Made by a program: the position numbers and the translations under genes. The notes under the pieces were generated by a model. That model did no database searches. It was not told where the DNA came from and saw nothing but the letters and a program-made list of their open reading frames with translations. DNA of 64,000 nt from an uncultured Bacteroidaceae bacterium (GTDB lineage Bacteria; Bacteroidota; Bacteroidia; Bacteroidales; Bacteroidaceae), in contig CALULY010000002.1 in the NCBI GenBank assembly GCA_944321635.1, forward strand, positions 1-64,000, in the 5' to 3' direction. Numbering within the stretch: the first letter of the stretch is position 1; every line of letters starts with the position of its first letter. Below are positions 34,602-45,592 of this stretch, in pieces.

Positions 34602-35606
34602 ATGACAACATTGAGACTTGACTTCCGCACGCCGTCCGCCGACAGCAGCGGAGCGGCACAGCACGCCGACAGGCAGGGACTGCCGCGCACCACGGCACAT
34701 CCCGGCCAAAACGGCGCGGCAAGCCTATGCGCATTCGCCAGGGCAACGGCCAGCCACCTCGCCGCTGTGGGCCGCGAGCGTCTGGCCGAGACCTACACGG
34801 CATCGGTCAACAGCTTCATGCGCTTCCGTGGCAGCCGGGGAGACGTGTCATTCGACGAGATGGACAGCAGGATGATGGCAGACTACGAGGCATTCTTGCG
34901 GCAACGGGGATTGGCTGCCAACACCACGTCATTCTACATGCGCACCCTGCGTGCCATTTACAACCGCGCAGTGGAGAGCGGGCTGGCTACCAGCAATGCC
35001 CCGTTCCGCCGCGTCTACACCGGCATAGGCAAGACCGCCAAGCGCGCTGTCCCGCCCGAGGTCATCAGGCGCATCAAGGCACTAGACCTACCGCCGCAGT
35101 CGCCGTTGGGACGGGCGCGCGACCTGTTCATGTTCAGCCTGTACACTCGCGGGATGTCGTTCATCGACATGGCCTACCTGGCAAAGGCGGACTTGAATGG
35201 CGGCATCCTCGCCTACCGTCGCCAGAAGACCGGCCAGCTGCTGTCCGTCAAGTGGGAAAAGCCGATGCAGGACATCATCGACCGCCACCCCACGCCCGGC
35301 TCGCCTTACCTGCTGCCCATCATCGCCGCAACGGGCGGCGGGCGCAGGCGGCAATATCTCAACGCCATCCACATCGTCAACTCCAACCTCAAGGTCATCG
35401 GCCGCCTCGTCCACTCGCCCGTGCGGCTGACGACCTATGTCGCGCGGCACTGCTGGGCGAGCATAGCCAAGAGCCGCGACGTGCCTCTGTCGGTCATCAG
35501 CGAAGCAATGGGGCATGACAGCGAGACGACCACGCGCATCTACCTTGCCTCACTCGACACATCACCCGTTGACGAGGCGAACAGGCAAGTCATCCTCTCG
35601 GTCTGA
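34602..35606 (+). CDS. Tyrosine recombinase/integrase next to the capsule promoter
   Basis: From the ATG at 34602 (MTTLRLDFRTP) the product is 334 residues: a SAM-like core-binding domain (about 45-135, with RFRGSRGDVSFDEM, LAANTTSFYMRTLRAIYNRAVE) and a catalytic domain with box I arginine in FSLYTRGMSFIDMAYL, the box II region TTYVARHCWASIAK, ISEAMGHDSETTTRIYLA providing the terminal tyrosine. The open frame extends upstream to 34419, but that part is arginine/histidine-rich shadow sequence in the intergenic region. Bacteroides often keep such recombinases beside surface polysaccharide loci to invert promoters. Confidence 0.9.
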   Translation: MTTLRLDFRTPSADSSGAAQHADRQGLPRTTAHPGQNGAASLCAFARATASHLAAVGRERLAETYTASVNSFMRFRGSRGDVSFDEMDSRMMADYEAFLRQRGLAANTTSFYMRTLRAIYNRAVESGLATSNAPFRRVYTGIGKTAKRAVPPEVIRRIKALDLPPQSPLGRARDLFMFSLYTRGMSFIDMAYLAKADLNGGILAYRRQKTGQLLSVKWEKPMQDIIDRHPTPGSPYLLPIIAATGGGRRRQYLNAIHIVNSNLKVIGRLVHSPVRLTTYVARHCWASIAKSRDVPLSVISEAMGHDSETTTRIYLASLDTSPVDEANRQVILSV

Positions 35607-35677
35607 ATGCCGGCGGCCGCCTTATGGCAGGAGGGGGAAATGAAATGAGACCGGGCATGTGCGTCACTTAAGTCTGG

Positions 35678-37622
<1,945 letters not shown>

Positions 37623-37681
37623 CAGCCCCCGCCCGCCTGCCGCCTCAGTGCCGGTGCCACGGCGGCGGCAAGGCAGGCAGG

Positions 37682-37713
37682 TTGCGTGATGTCAGTAATT
37701 TATGCTAAATTTG
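37682..37713 (+). promoter_or_regulatory. Promoter TTG - 21 bp - TAAATTTG for the lptF/G-ribBA operon
   Basis: TTG at 37682-37684 and TAAATTTG at 37706-37713, 21 bp apart, fit the Bacteroidetes promoter and leave a leader of about 15-20 nt before the permease gene. Confidence 0.65.
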
Positions 37714-37734
37714 CCCATATAAACGAGACCGCGA

Positions 37735-39627
37735 ATGCCTATCATAAAGAAACTTGATAAGTTCATCATCAAGAGTTTCCTCCTGCTGTTCTGCGCCACG
37801 TTCTTCATCTGCCTGTTCATATTCATGATGCAGTTCCTCTGGAAGTACGTTGATGAGCTCGTGGGCAAGGGTCTCGCGATGACGGTGCTCGCCCAATTCT
37901 TCTTCTACTCGGCACTCACCCTTGTGCCGTCCTCGTTGCCGCTGGCAGTGCTCCTGGCCTCGTTGATGACATTCGGCAACTTCGGCGAGCGTTACGAGCT
38001 GCTTGCCATGAAGGCGGCCGGCATCCCGCTGACACGGATTATGATGCCGCTCATCGTGGTGTCGGTGCTGCTGGCAGGGACTTCCTTTTATTTCCAGAAT
38101 GTCATAGCCCCCCATGCCTCCGTCAAGCTATGGACGCTCATCGTGTCAATGAGGGAGAAGTCACCGGAGCTGGACATCCCCGAGGGAGTGTTCTACGACC
38201 AGATCGACAAGTACAACCTTTACATCAAATCCAAGGACCGCAAGACGGGGATGATGCGCGAGGTGATGATTTATGACTTCACCAATGGATTCGAGAACGC
38301 GCACATCATCGTCGCGGACTCCGGGAAACTGGAGATGACGGCCGACAAGAAGTTCCTGAAACTGACGTTGTACAACGGCGAGCAATTTGAGAACTTGCAA
38401 AACCAGACGGGGCTTTCGCGCAACGTCCCCTACCGCCGCGAGTCGTTTGACAGGAAAGAGACGCTGATAGAATTCAACTCCGACTTCAGCATGGTCGATG
38501 GTTCGTTCATGTCCGACCAGTCCATGAGCAAAAACATGGTGCAGTTGTCGGAAGACATCGATTCGATGAGCGTCAAATCGGACAGCATCGGGCGCGCTTA
38601 CTTCGTGGAAAGCCTGGACAGGCTGCAATTCTACAAGGCAAAGCAGGTTGACAGCGACGACAAGGCCTACTATGGCACAGCGGTTGTCAACGTTGACAGC
38701 ATCTATGACAACTCATCCCTGCCCGACAAGAAGAAGTATCTCGACATCTCCAAACGGAATGTCTCATCGACACTGAGCGACTGGAAGTTCCGCAGCTACA
38801 CCCTCGACGAGAAAGATTACCAAGTCCGCAAGCACCAGACCGAATGGTATCGCAAGATCACCTTGTCGCTGGCCTGCATAATCTTCTTCTTCATCGGATC
38901 GCCTCTCGGGGCAATCATCCGCAAGGGCGGTCTCGGGATGCCAGTAGTGGTGTCTGTGGTGCTATTCATCTTTTATTATATCATAGACAACACGGGCTAC
39001 AAGATGGCACGCGACGGGAATTGGAACGTGACATTCGGCATGTGCCTCAGTTCATTCATCCTCGCCGCCCTGGGGGCGTTCCTCACGTACAAGGCAAACA
39101 AGGACTCGACCGTCCTCAATGCGGATGCCTACAAGGCCTTCTATCGCAAACTGTTCCTGATCCGCACCAAACGGCACTACATCCGCAAGGACGTTGTGAT
39201 TGACAACCCTGTCCCGGCCAAAGTCAAGGAGCAATGCGACAAGCTGCGTGAGATGTGCGCCGGCTACCTTGCCACGCACAAGCTGAAAAGGCTGCCCTCC
39301 TACATCCGGCTGTTCACCGCAAGCGGCACGGACAAGCAGATCAACGACATAAACACCCTGCTCGAAGAACTGGCGGAAACATTGTCCAACAGCCGCAACC
39401 TCATCGTCCTGTCCCACGCATCCGCCCTCCCGGTGATGGCAGTCAATGCCCATCTCGGGCCATTCAAGGACCGCAGGCTCAACATAGCATCGGCCATCAT
39501 CGTCCCCGTAGGACTTTGGTTTTACTTCAGGTCATTGATTTTCAGAGGTCGGTTGTACAATGATTTAAATAAAATAACAGACATTTGTGACCAATTGGAA
39601 ACGAACATAACCAACGGAGATATTTAA
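37735..39627 (+). CDS. LptF/LptG-family lipopolysaccharide export permease
   Basis: The 630-residue protein has three N-terminal membrane segments (about 15-38, 50-75, 95-118), a large periplasmic beta domain (about 130-370), and three more segments (about 375-450), the YjgP/YjgQ fold that pulls LPS from the inner membrane with LptB. Motifs include [13 protein letters not shown] near the start and [17 protein letters not shown] before segment five. A cytosolic tail of about 170 residues follows, ending in two more hydrophobic patches; such extensions are common in Bacteroidetes. It is followed by ribBA after 5 nt. Confidence 0.9.
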   Translation: MPIIKKLDKFIIKSFLLLFCATFFICLFIFMMQFLWKYVDELVGKGLAMTVLAQFFFYSALTLVPSSLPLAVLLASLMTFGNFGERYELLAMKAAGIPLTRIMMPLIVVSVLLAGTSFYFQNVIAPHASVKLWTLIVSMREKSPELDIPEGVFYDQIDKYNLYIKSKDRKTGMMREVMIYDFTNGFENAHIIVADSGKLEMTADKKFLKLTLYNGEQFENLQNQTGLSRNVPYRRESFDRKETLIEFNSDFSMVDGSFMSDQSMSKNMVQLSEDIDSMSVKSDSIGRAYFVESLDRLQFYKAKQVDSDDKAYYGTAVVNVDSIYDNSSLPDKKKYLDISKRNVSSTLSDWKFRSYTLDEKDYQVRKHQTEWYRKITLSLACIIFFFIGSPLGAIIRKGGLGMPVVVSVVLFIFYYIIDNTGYKMARDGNWNVTFGMCLSSFILAALGAFLTYKANKDSTVLNADAYKAFYRKLFLIRTKRHYIRKDVVIDNPVPAKVKEQCDKLREMCAGYLATHKLKRLPSYIRLFTASGTDKQINDINTLLEELAETLSNSRNLIVLSHASALPVMAVNAHLGPFKDRRLNIASAIIVPVGLWFYFRSLIFRGRLYNDLNKITDICDQLETNITNGDI

Positions 39628-39632
39628 CAGAC

Positions 39633-40847
39633 ATGGAAGACTTTGCACTCAGCTCAATAGAAAATGCCCTCGACGACGTGCGTAGTGGCAAATTTGTCAT
39701 CGTGGTCGATGACGAAGACCGTGAGAACGAAGGAGACTTCATCATCGCCGCCGAGAAAATCACGGAGGATGATGTCAACTTCATGCTGCGATACGGACGC
39801 GGTGTCCTCTGCGCCCCCATCACTGAAGAAAGGGCGGCAGAGCTGGAACTCGACATGCAAGTGGCGGAAAACACCTCGATGCTCGGCACGCCGTTCACCG
39901 TGACCATCGATTTGCTCGAAGGCTGCACAACCGGGGTATCGATGCACGACCGCGCAGCTACTATCCGCGCCTTGGCAGACCCGACGCGCAAGCCGGCTGA
40001 CTTCGGACGTCCTGGACACATCAACCCACTGCGTGCCCGCAGCAAAGGGGTGCTGCGCCGAGCAGGCCACACCGAGGCGGCTGTTGACCTGATGAAACTG
40101 GCAGGACTCTACCCCGCCGCCGCGCTCATAGAGATCATAAACGAGGACGGCACCATGGCCCGCCTGCCACAACTCAAGGAGGTAGCCAAACGGTTCGGCT
40201 TCAAAATCATCGCAATAAAGGACCTCATCGCCTATCGCCTGCGGACTGAAAGCACCGTCATCAAAGGTGTGGAGGTGGATCTACCGACCGAATACGGCCA
40301 TTTCCGCCTCATCCCGTTCATGCAGAAGGCGAATGGTCTGGAGCACATCGCAATATTCAAAGGCGAATGGGCGACGGACGAGCCGGTGCTGGTGAGAGTC
40401 CACTCGTCTTGCGCAACGGGCGACATCTTCGGCTCGATGCGCTGCGACTGCGGAGAACAGTTGCACAAGGCACTGACGATGATTGAGCAAGCCGGCAAGG
40501 GCGTTGTCGTCTATCTCAACCAAGAAGGGCGCGGCATAGGACTCATGGAGAAAATGAAAGCATACAAGCTCCAAGAGGAAGGGATGGACACCGTTGACGC
40601 CAACATCTGCCTTGGGCACAAAGCTGACGAGCGTGACTACGGCGTGGGAGCCCAGATCTTGCGCCAGCTTGGGATTGGCAAAATGCGCCTGATGACCAAC
40701 AATCCCGTCAAACGCGTCGGACTTGAGGCCTACGGGCTTGAAATCACAGAAATAGTACCAATAGAAACAAAACCCAACCAATACAACGAGCGTTACCTGC
40801 GCACCAAACAGGAACGCATGGGACATAAACTGCATTTCAACAAATAA
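39633..40847 (+). CDS. ribBA: Bifunctional DHBP synthase / GTP cyclohydrolase II
   Basis: The 404-residue protein has the RibB domain at about 1-200 ([34 protein letters not shown]) and the RibA domain at about 206-400, with zinc ligands in [18 protein letters not shown], plus [16 protein letters not shown] and [16 protein letters not shown]. It makes two riboflavin precursors, from ribulose 5-phosphate and GTP. Catalytic residues appear intact in both halves. No FMN riboswitch is visible before the operon. Confidence 0.97.
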   Translation: MEDFALSSIENALDDVRSGKFVIVVDDEDRENEGDFIIAAEKITEDDVNFMLRYGRGVLCAPITEERAAELELDMQVAENTSMLGTPFTVTIDLLEGCTTGVSMHDRAATIRALADPTRKPADFGRPGHINPLRARSKGVLRRAGHTEAAVDLMKLAGLYPAAALIEIINEDGTMARLPQLKEVAKRFGFKIIAIKDLIAYRLRTESTVIKGVEVDLPTEYGHFRLIPFMQKANGLEHIAIFKGEWATDEPVLVRVHSSCATGDIFGSMRCDCGEQLHKALTMIEQAGKGVVVYLNQEGRGIGLMEKMKAYKLQEEGMDTVDANICLGHKADERDYGVGAQILRQLGIGKMRLMTNNPVKRVGLEAYGLEITEIVPIETKPNQYNERYLRTKQERMGHKLHFNK

Positions 40848-40863
40848 TCAAAACCAAACAACA

Positions 40864-41565
40864 ATGGATTCAAACTACATTGACGGCAGGGCGTATGACG
40901 CGCTGCTAATGAAAACACTTTTCAGGAAGACCTACGTGTGGATGACCTTTGCACTCTTCATCACGGCCATGTCCGCACTCATCACTGTCAAGAATCCCGC
41001 CCTGATGCAATTCTTCCTCGGTTCTACCATGGGGATGTGGGGTCTCATCATAGCCACATTCGCCTTGGTGTTCATCCTCTCGTCAAGGATTCTCAAGATG
41101 TCGATGTTGACTGCCACCATCATGTTCATCGTCTACTCGATGCTCAATGGTGTGATGCTGTCGTCGATATTCCTCGTCTATGACCTCGGGGCTATCTCCC
41201 GCGCGTTCTTCGTCACCGCCGGCACATTCGCAGCGACCAGCTTGTATGGTTATGTCACAAAGACTGATCTGAGCCGTTTCGGCAACATATTGCTCATGGC
41301 ACTCATCGGGCTGATCATTGCCACACTCGTCAATCTGTTCCTGAAAAGCACCATGATGGACATCATCATCAGTTATGCCGGCGTGATCATCTTTGTCGGA
41401 CTGACGGCATGGGACACGCAGAACCTCAAGCGTCTCTACCTCCAGGCAGGCGACATGGGTGACAGCGCGCTCAAGATAGCATTGCTCGGGGCATTGACTC
41501 TCTACCTCGACTTCATCAACCTCTTCCTTTACCTGCTCCGCATCTTTGGCAGCAGCAGGGACTGA
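40864..41565 (+). CDS. Bax inhibitor-1/YccA family membrane protein
   Basis: The 233-residue protein has seven hydrophobic segments and the family motifs LNGVMLSSIFLVYDLGAI, FVTAGTFAATSLYGYVTK and a C-terminal GLTAWDTQNLK with LALYLDFINLFLYLLRI-like ending. The acidic pair typical of pH-sensitive calcium leak is in the last segments. It is 16 nt after ribBA and probably the last gene of that operon, before a strong terminator. Confidence 0.92.
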   Translation: MDSNYIDGRAYDALLMKTLFRKTYVWMTFALFITAMSALITVKNPALMQFFLGSTMGMWGLIIATFALVFILSSRILKMSMLTATIMFIVYSMLNGVMLSSIFLVYDLGAISRAFFVTAGTFAATSLYGYVTKTDLSRFGNILLMALIGLIIATLVNLFLKSTMMDIIISYAGVIIFVGLTAWDTQNLKRLYLQAGDMGDSALKIALLGALTLYLDFINLFLYLLRIFGSSRD

Positions 41566-41609
41566 TGGATGCCGGGACCAAGACGCACGTCCATACGGAC
41601 GCGACACAC

Positions 41610-41648
41610 AGCCGTGGCGGCAACAGAGTCTGCCACGGCTTCTTTTTT
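41610..41648 (+). terminator. Terminator after the Bax inhibitor-1 gene
   Basis: AGCCGTGGC (41610-41618) pairs with GCCACGGCT (41632-41640) and is followed by TCTTTTTT. Confidence 0.9.
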
Positions 41649-41782
41649 GCCCTGGCCACGCATACTTTTGACAGAGTGAGGCATCAGGGCACACATGGTG
41701 CTGGGGGAACTTGCTACGATGGATGTGGATTTATGCGTATATTCGCCCACGCTTTACAATCAGACACATATAAGACATCATC

Positions 41783-42199
41783 ATGTACATTGCCGTAGAC
41801 TTTGACGGGACAATCGTCGAACACCGTTACCCGAAAATCGGACGTGAGAAGCCTTTTGCCATTGAGACGCTCAAAAAACTGCGCGACGACGGGCATCAGC
41901 TCATCTTGTGGACGGTGCGCGAGGGGCGGCTTCTGGACGAAGCAGTCGATTTTTGCAAGGCTCGCGGCCTGGTGTTCTATGCCGTCAACAGCAACTATGA
42001 GGAAGAGAGGGCGGACCACCGCAGCTATTCGCGCAAACTAAAGGCAGACATCTTCATAGACGACTGCAACGTCGGCGGTTTGCCTGAGTGGGATGTCATC
42101 TACCGTGCCATCTCGACGGGCAAGACATTGAGGGATATATACGCCGAGGACGGATGTTGCGGGCGCGCCAAACGGCACTGGTGGCAATGGTGGCGGTGA
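41783..42199 (+). CDS. Small HAD-superfamily hydrolase, BT0820-like
   Basis: The 138-residue protein starts MYIAVDFDGTIVEHRYPKIG, with the HAD nucleophile in DFDGT, and continues with LILWTVREGRLLDEAV and ADIFIDDCNVGGLPEWDVIY, which supplies the second acidic motif. It lacks a cap domain and matches the small Bacteroides BT0820-type HAD proteins. Substrate unknown. It converges with the glucosaminidase gene. Confidence 0.85.
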   Translation: MYIAVDFDGTIVEHRYPKIGREKPFAIETLKKLRDDGHQLILWTVREGRLLDEAVDFCKARGLVFYAVNSNYEEERADHRSYSRKLKADIFIDDCNVGGLPEWDVIYRAISTGKTLRDIYAEDGCCGRAKRHWWQWWR

Positions 42200-42229
42200 C
42201 ACATCGCCAACCACCAGATGCGGGCATCA

Positions 42230-43120
42230 TCACTTCACCCAGATGAAGTCCCCGACCTCGGGGATGTAGTCTTCATCAACCTTATTCATCTTGTAAAGCC
42301 TCTTGAGCCGCACCCCGTAGGTTTGAGAGATTGAGTGCATCGAGTCACCATCCTTGACGATGTGGTAGTTCGCCGTGCCCGGATGGGCATCGTTTTTCCG
42401 TTTCAGATACACTATGTCGCCGTCCATAAGAGGGTAGTCGCGCCACAAGTCGTTGTAAGAGGCGAGCTTCTTGGAGCGGATGCCCAGCTCTTTGCCTATG
42501 GACTTGAATGTGTCGCCATCATTGGCGATGACATAGAGCAGCCCGTTGGCGATGAACACATCGTGAGGCGGCAGCACTTCGTCCCGGAGTGCGCGCCGTG
42601 CCTTGCGGCCTCCGTCATATTTGTATAGTTCATAATCCTCGATGATCGAGATGAGCAGCGTGGCATAAGAGGGGTTTGTGGCATAACCAGCTTTTTTCAA
42701 CCCTTTGGCCCATCCACGGTAGTCTGTCATCTTCAGACGGAAGAGCGATGCATAACGTTTGTTCTCTTTCAGGAACTTGGAGTGGTCTTCGTAAGACTGC
42801 ACCGCCGAGCGGTAGGCACGGAAACATTCGTCCGGCGCGTCGTCGTCATGCCGCACCGACTTGCCCCGCCACGCACTGCCGCACTTGATGCCAAAATGGT
42901 TGTTGGACACCCTTGCCAGCTGGCTCTTGCCAGCACCCGACTCCAGCAAGCCTTGGGCAAGGGTGATGCTGGCGGGGATTTTGTGCTTCTGCATCTGCTC
43001 CACCGCCACTTTGTCCCACTTCTTGATGTAATTCACGTAGTCCTTGTTCAACCTCTGCGCCGCCATCGTTCCGCAGACGGCGAATGCCAAGGCGAGAACC
43101 AATGTCCTGAGCCGTCCCAT
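42230..43120 (-). CDS. Exported glucosaminidase (FlgJ-like) with LysM domains
   Basis: From the ATG at 43120 (MGRLRTLVLALAFAVCGTMA) the product is 296 residues with a signal peptide, a mannosyl-glycoprotein endo-beta-N-acetylglucosaminidase-type domain (about 25-165; KIPASITLAQGLLESGAGKS has the catalytic glutamate) and two LysM-like repeats (about 185-235 and 250-296). It should cut the glycan strands of peptidoglycan in the periplasm. The open frame starts 21 codons earlier but overlaps cdd; the internal ATG is preferred since it begins the signal peptide and follows the cdd stop by 2 nt. Confidence 0.9.
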   Translation of the reverse strand: MGRLRTLVLALAFAVCGTMAAQRLNKDYVNYIKKWDKVAVEQMQKHKIPASITLAQGLLESGAGKSQLARVSNNHFGIKCGSAWRGKSVRHDDDAPDECFRAYRSAVQSYEDHSKFLKENKRYASLFRLKMTDYRGWAKGLKKAGYATNPSYATLLISIIEDYELYKYDGGRKARRALRDEVLPPHDVFIANGLLYVIANDGDTFKSIGKELGIRSKKLASYNDLWRDYPLMDGDIVYLKRKNDAHPGTANYHIVKDGDSMHSISQTYGVRLKRLYKMNKVDEDYIPEVGDFIWVK

Positions 43121-43122
43121 CG

Positions 43123-43605
43123 TCAGAGTCCCATGTTTTCGGCACCGAATGACAACGGCAGGAGGTTTGCCACCCCGTTGCATACATATATTTGCCGTGC
43201 CCCGGCCATCAGGATGCGCAGCGGGCGTCCAGCCCTCTGCTCGGTCTCAAGCATGACCTGCCGGCAGATGCCGCACGGGGTCACGGGGTCATCGACAAAC
43301 CGTCCACCCGTCTGTGCCGCTACCGCGAGCTTGACGACAGGGACATCCGGGCGGGAAGAGTTGGCATAAAACAGCGCGGTCCTCTCGGCGCACATCGCTG
43401 CGGGATAGGAAGCATTCTCTTGGTTGCTGCCCTCGACCACGCTGCCATCGGCCAAAAGGGCGGCAGCACCGACATGAAACGACGAATAGGGGACATAACT
43501 CCTCTCGGTGGCACGCATGGCACGCTCCACGAGGTCGCGCTCATCAGCCTCAAGCTCGGCGAGCTGGCAGACAGAAAACTTGCTCTCGATGGTCAATTGC
43601 TTCAT
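43123..43605 (-). CDS. cdd: Cytidine deaminase
   Basis: From the ATG at 43605 the product is 160 residues. Zinc ligands and the proton shuttle are in MCAERTALFYA and TPCGICRQVM, and the substrate loop is SSFHVGAAALLADGSVVEGSNQENASYPAAMC. It deaminates cytidine and deoxycytidine in pyrimidine salvage. The open frame upstream of 43605 crosses the promoter and is not coding. It is closely followed by the glucosaminidase gene. Confidence 0.95.
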   Translation of the reverse strand: MKQLTIESKFSVCQLAELEADERDLVERAMRATERSYVPYSSFHVGAAALLADGSVVEGSNQENASYPAAMCAERTALFYANSSRPDVPVVKLAVAAQTGGRFVDDPVTPCGICRQVMLETEQRAGRPLRILMAGARQIYVCNGVANLLPLSFGAENMGL

Positions 43606-43629
43606 TGTTTTCAATGCTTGGTGTGATTG

Positions 43630-43637
43630 CAAATATA
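43630..43637 (-). promoter_or_regulatory. cdd promoter box TATATTTG
   Basis: On the minus strand TATATTTG fits TAnnTTTG and lies 25 nt before the cdd ATG. Confidence 0.6.
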
Positions 43638-43729
43638 ACGCATTTCGGACAAAGCCGCCCCGTCGCGGCGGGCAAACGGAGCATCCACCTGACGCAGCGC
43701 GGCATTGCATCGTGGCAAAGGTCGCAAGG

Positions 43730-43760
43730 CAATGCTTGTTTCTTCAAACAACAAGCATTG
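43730..43760. repeat. Hairpin CAATGCTTGTT/AACAAGCATTG
   Basis: An 11-bp perfect inverted repeat with a 9-nt loop in the divergent gap between cdd and the GNAT/nitrilase gene. It is followed on the plus side by TTTG and, 18 bp later, by the TTTGTTAGT dyad. As it lies upstream of both genes, termination is not an obvious role. Confidence 0.65.
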
Positions 43761-43777
43761 TTTGCCTCACAAACAAC

Positions 43778-43800
43778 CTTTGTTAGTGGCACTAACAAAG
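43778..43800. repeat. Dyad CTTTGTTAGT-GGC-ACTAACAAAG
   Basis: A perfect 10-bp inverted repeat with a 3-nt centre, sharing TTTGTTAGT/ACTAACAAA and the 3-nt loop with the dyad at 6983-7009. Here it lies in a divergent promoter region. Confidence 0.8.
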
Positions 43801-43875
43801 CACGTATTTACCAAAAGCATCAGACCTTTTCGCCCAAAAGGATGAGTGGTGCGGGCCGGCGGGTGCGGCAGATGC

Positions 43876-43906
43876 TTTGCCGTGACGGCTAATTGCGCTA
43901 ATTTCG
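43876..43906 (+). promoter_or_regulatory. Promoter TTTG - 19 bp - TAATTTCG of the GNAT/nitrilase gene
   Basis: TTTG (43876-43879) and TAATTTCG (43899-43906) are 19 bp apart; the latter differs from TAnnTTTG at one position. The start codon follows 22 nt later. Confidence 0.55.
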
Positions 43907-43928
43907 CGGCGGCAAAAAACGTAACACA

Positions 43929-45461
43929 ATGGGAGAATCATTGAAAATCAACAAAGTCTCCGTCCGCCCGCTCCAGATGGACGACTACGGGCAACTGGCA
44001 CAATCGTTCACGAGGGTCTATGCCGACAGCGACGTGTTCTGGACGCGCGAGCAAATCCATCGGCTCATCGACATCTTCCCCGAGGGGCAAGTCGTGACGG
44101 TAGTCGATGACAAGATCGTGGGGTGCGCCCTGTCGATCATCGTCGATTACAATCTCGTGAAAAACGACCACACCTATGCGCAAGTGACTGGCAACGAGAC
44201 GTTCAGCACACACAACCCCAAGGGCAACATCCTCTATGGCATCGAGGTGTTCATCCATCCGTCCTATCGAGGATTGAGGCTTGCAAGGAGGATGTACGAA
44301 TACCGCAAAGACCTGTGTGAAAAGTTGAATTTGAAGGCGATAATGTTTGGCGGCCGCATCCCCAACTACCACAAGTACGCCGACAAGCTGCGCCCCCGCG
44401 AATACATAAGCAAGGTGCGGCAGAAAGAGATATTCGACCCGGTGCTGACATTCCAGCTATCAAACGACTTCCACGTGCGCAAGGTGATGCGCAACTACTT
44501 GCCCAACGACGAGGAGTCGAAGCATTATGCCTGCCTACTGCAATGGGACAACATCTACTACCAAGCCCCGTCGCAGGACTTCATTGGCAAGAAGACGACA
44601 GTCCGCCTGGGACTGGTGCAATGGCAGATGCGTTCCTACCGCAGCATGGATGATTTGTTTGAGCAAGTCGAGTACTTCGTGGACGCCGTGTCAGACTACA
44701 AGAGCGATTTCATCCTGTTCCCCGAGTACTTCAATGCGCCGCTGATGGCCAAATTCAACAACGAGGGCGAGGCGCAGGCCATACGCGGGCTGGCGACATA
44801 CACCGAAGCGATACGCGACCGTTTCATCAAGCTGGCGATAAGCTACAACATCAACATCATCACGGGCAGTATGCCCTACGTGAAAGATGACGGGAGGCTG
44901 TACAATGTCGGTTTCCTGTGCCGGCGGGACGGGACGCATGAGATGTATGAGAAAATCCATGTCACCCCTGACGAGATAAAAAGTTGGGGATTGAGCGGTG
45001 GGAAAACGATACAGACATTCGACACCGACTGCGCCAAGATCGGGATACTCATCTGCTACGACGTGGAGTTCCCGGAACTTTCACGGCTCATGGCCGACGA
45101 CGGGATGCAGATACTCTTCGTCCCCTTCCTGACCGACACGCAGAACGCCTACTCCCGTGTCAGGGTTTGTGCGCACGCAAGGGCGATAGAGAACGAATGT
45201 TTCGTTGCCATCGCCGGGAGTGTCGGCAACCTGCCACGAGTGCAGAACATGGACATACAGTATGCCCAGTCCGGCGTCTTCACACCATGCGACTTCGCAT
45301 TCCCGACCGACGGGACGAGAGCGGAGGCCACTCCCAACACGGAGATGATACTTGTCTCGGACGTAGACCTTGACTTGCTGTCGCAGCTTCATACATACGG
45401 CAGCGTCAAGAACCTCAAAGACCGCCGCCACGACCTTTATGAACTGCGGTTGAAGAAGTGA
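43929..45461 (+). CDS. GNAT acetyltransferase / carbon-nitrogen hydrolase fusion
   Basis: The 510-residue protein has a GNAT domain (about 8-185; IEVFIHPSYRGLRLARRMYEYRKDLC carries the acetyl-CoA loop) followed by a nitrilase-superfamily amidase domain (about 220-500) with the catalytic Glu in ILFPEYFNAPLMAKFN, Lys in MYEKIHVTPDE and Cys in KIGILICYDVEFPELSR. This two-domain arrangement is a known annotated type. The natural substrate is not known to me. It is monocistronic. Confidence 0.92.
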   Translation: MGESLKINKVSVRPLQMDDYGQLAQSFTRVYADSDVFWTREQIHRLIDIFPEGQVVTVVDDKIVGCALSIIVDYNLVKNDHTYAQVTGNETFSTHNPKGNILYGIEVFIHPSYRGLRLARRMYEYRKDLCEKLNLKAIMFGGRIPNYHKYADKLRPREYISKVRQKEIFDPVLTFQLSNDFHVRKVMRNYLPNDEESKHYACLLQWDNIYYQAPSQDFIGKKTTVRLGLVQWQMRSYRSMDDLFEQVEYFVDAVSDYKSDFILFPEYFNAPLMAKFNNEGEAQAIRGLATYTEAIRDRFIKLAISYNINIITGSMPYVKDDGRLYNVGFLCRRDGTHEMYEKIHVTPDEIKSWGLSGGKTIQTFDTDCAKIGILICYDVEFPELSRLMADDGMQILFVPFLTDTQNAYSRVRVCAHARAIENECFVAIAGSVGNLPRVQNMDIQYAQSGVFTPCDFAFPTDGTRAEATPNTEMILVSDVDLDLLSQLHTYGSVKNLKDRRHDLYELRLKK

Positions 45462-45506
45462 TTCCGCCCGCGACGCCGCACCGTGTGACGCCGTGGCAGG
45501 AAAGAG

Positions 45507-45542
45507 AAAGCCGCCCGTCCTTTCACAAGGACCGGCGGCTTT
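45507..45542. terminator. Bidirectional terminator between the fusion gene and gdhA
   Basis: AAAGCCGCC (45507-45515) pairs with GGCGGCTTT (45534-45542), extended by GTCCTT/AAGGAC with one mismatch. The minus side continues CTCTTTCC. It separates convergent genes. Confidence 0.7.
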
Positions 45543-45592
45543 AAACAAACACAAACACAAATACAACTAAATGTCTTTTTTCATCCTTTCCA

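Noticed and set aside
34233-34602. Invertible capsule promoter
   Set aside because: The recombinase makes it plausible, but I found no inverted repeats flanking the promoter; only a 12-bp direct repeat was seen.
39541-39640. FMN riboswitch before ribBA
   Set aside because: ribBA starts 5 nt after the permease gene, leaving no room; no conserved riboswitch elements are seen before the operon either.
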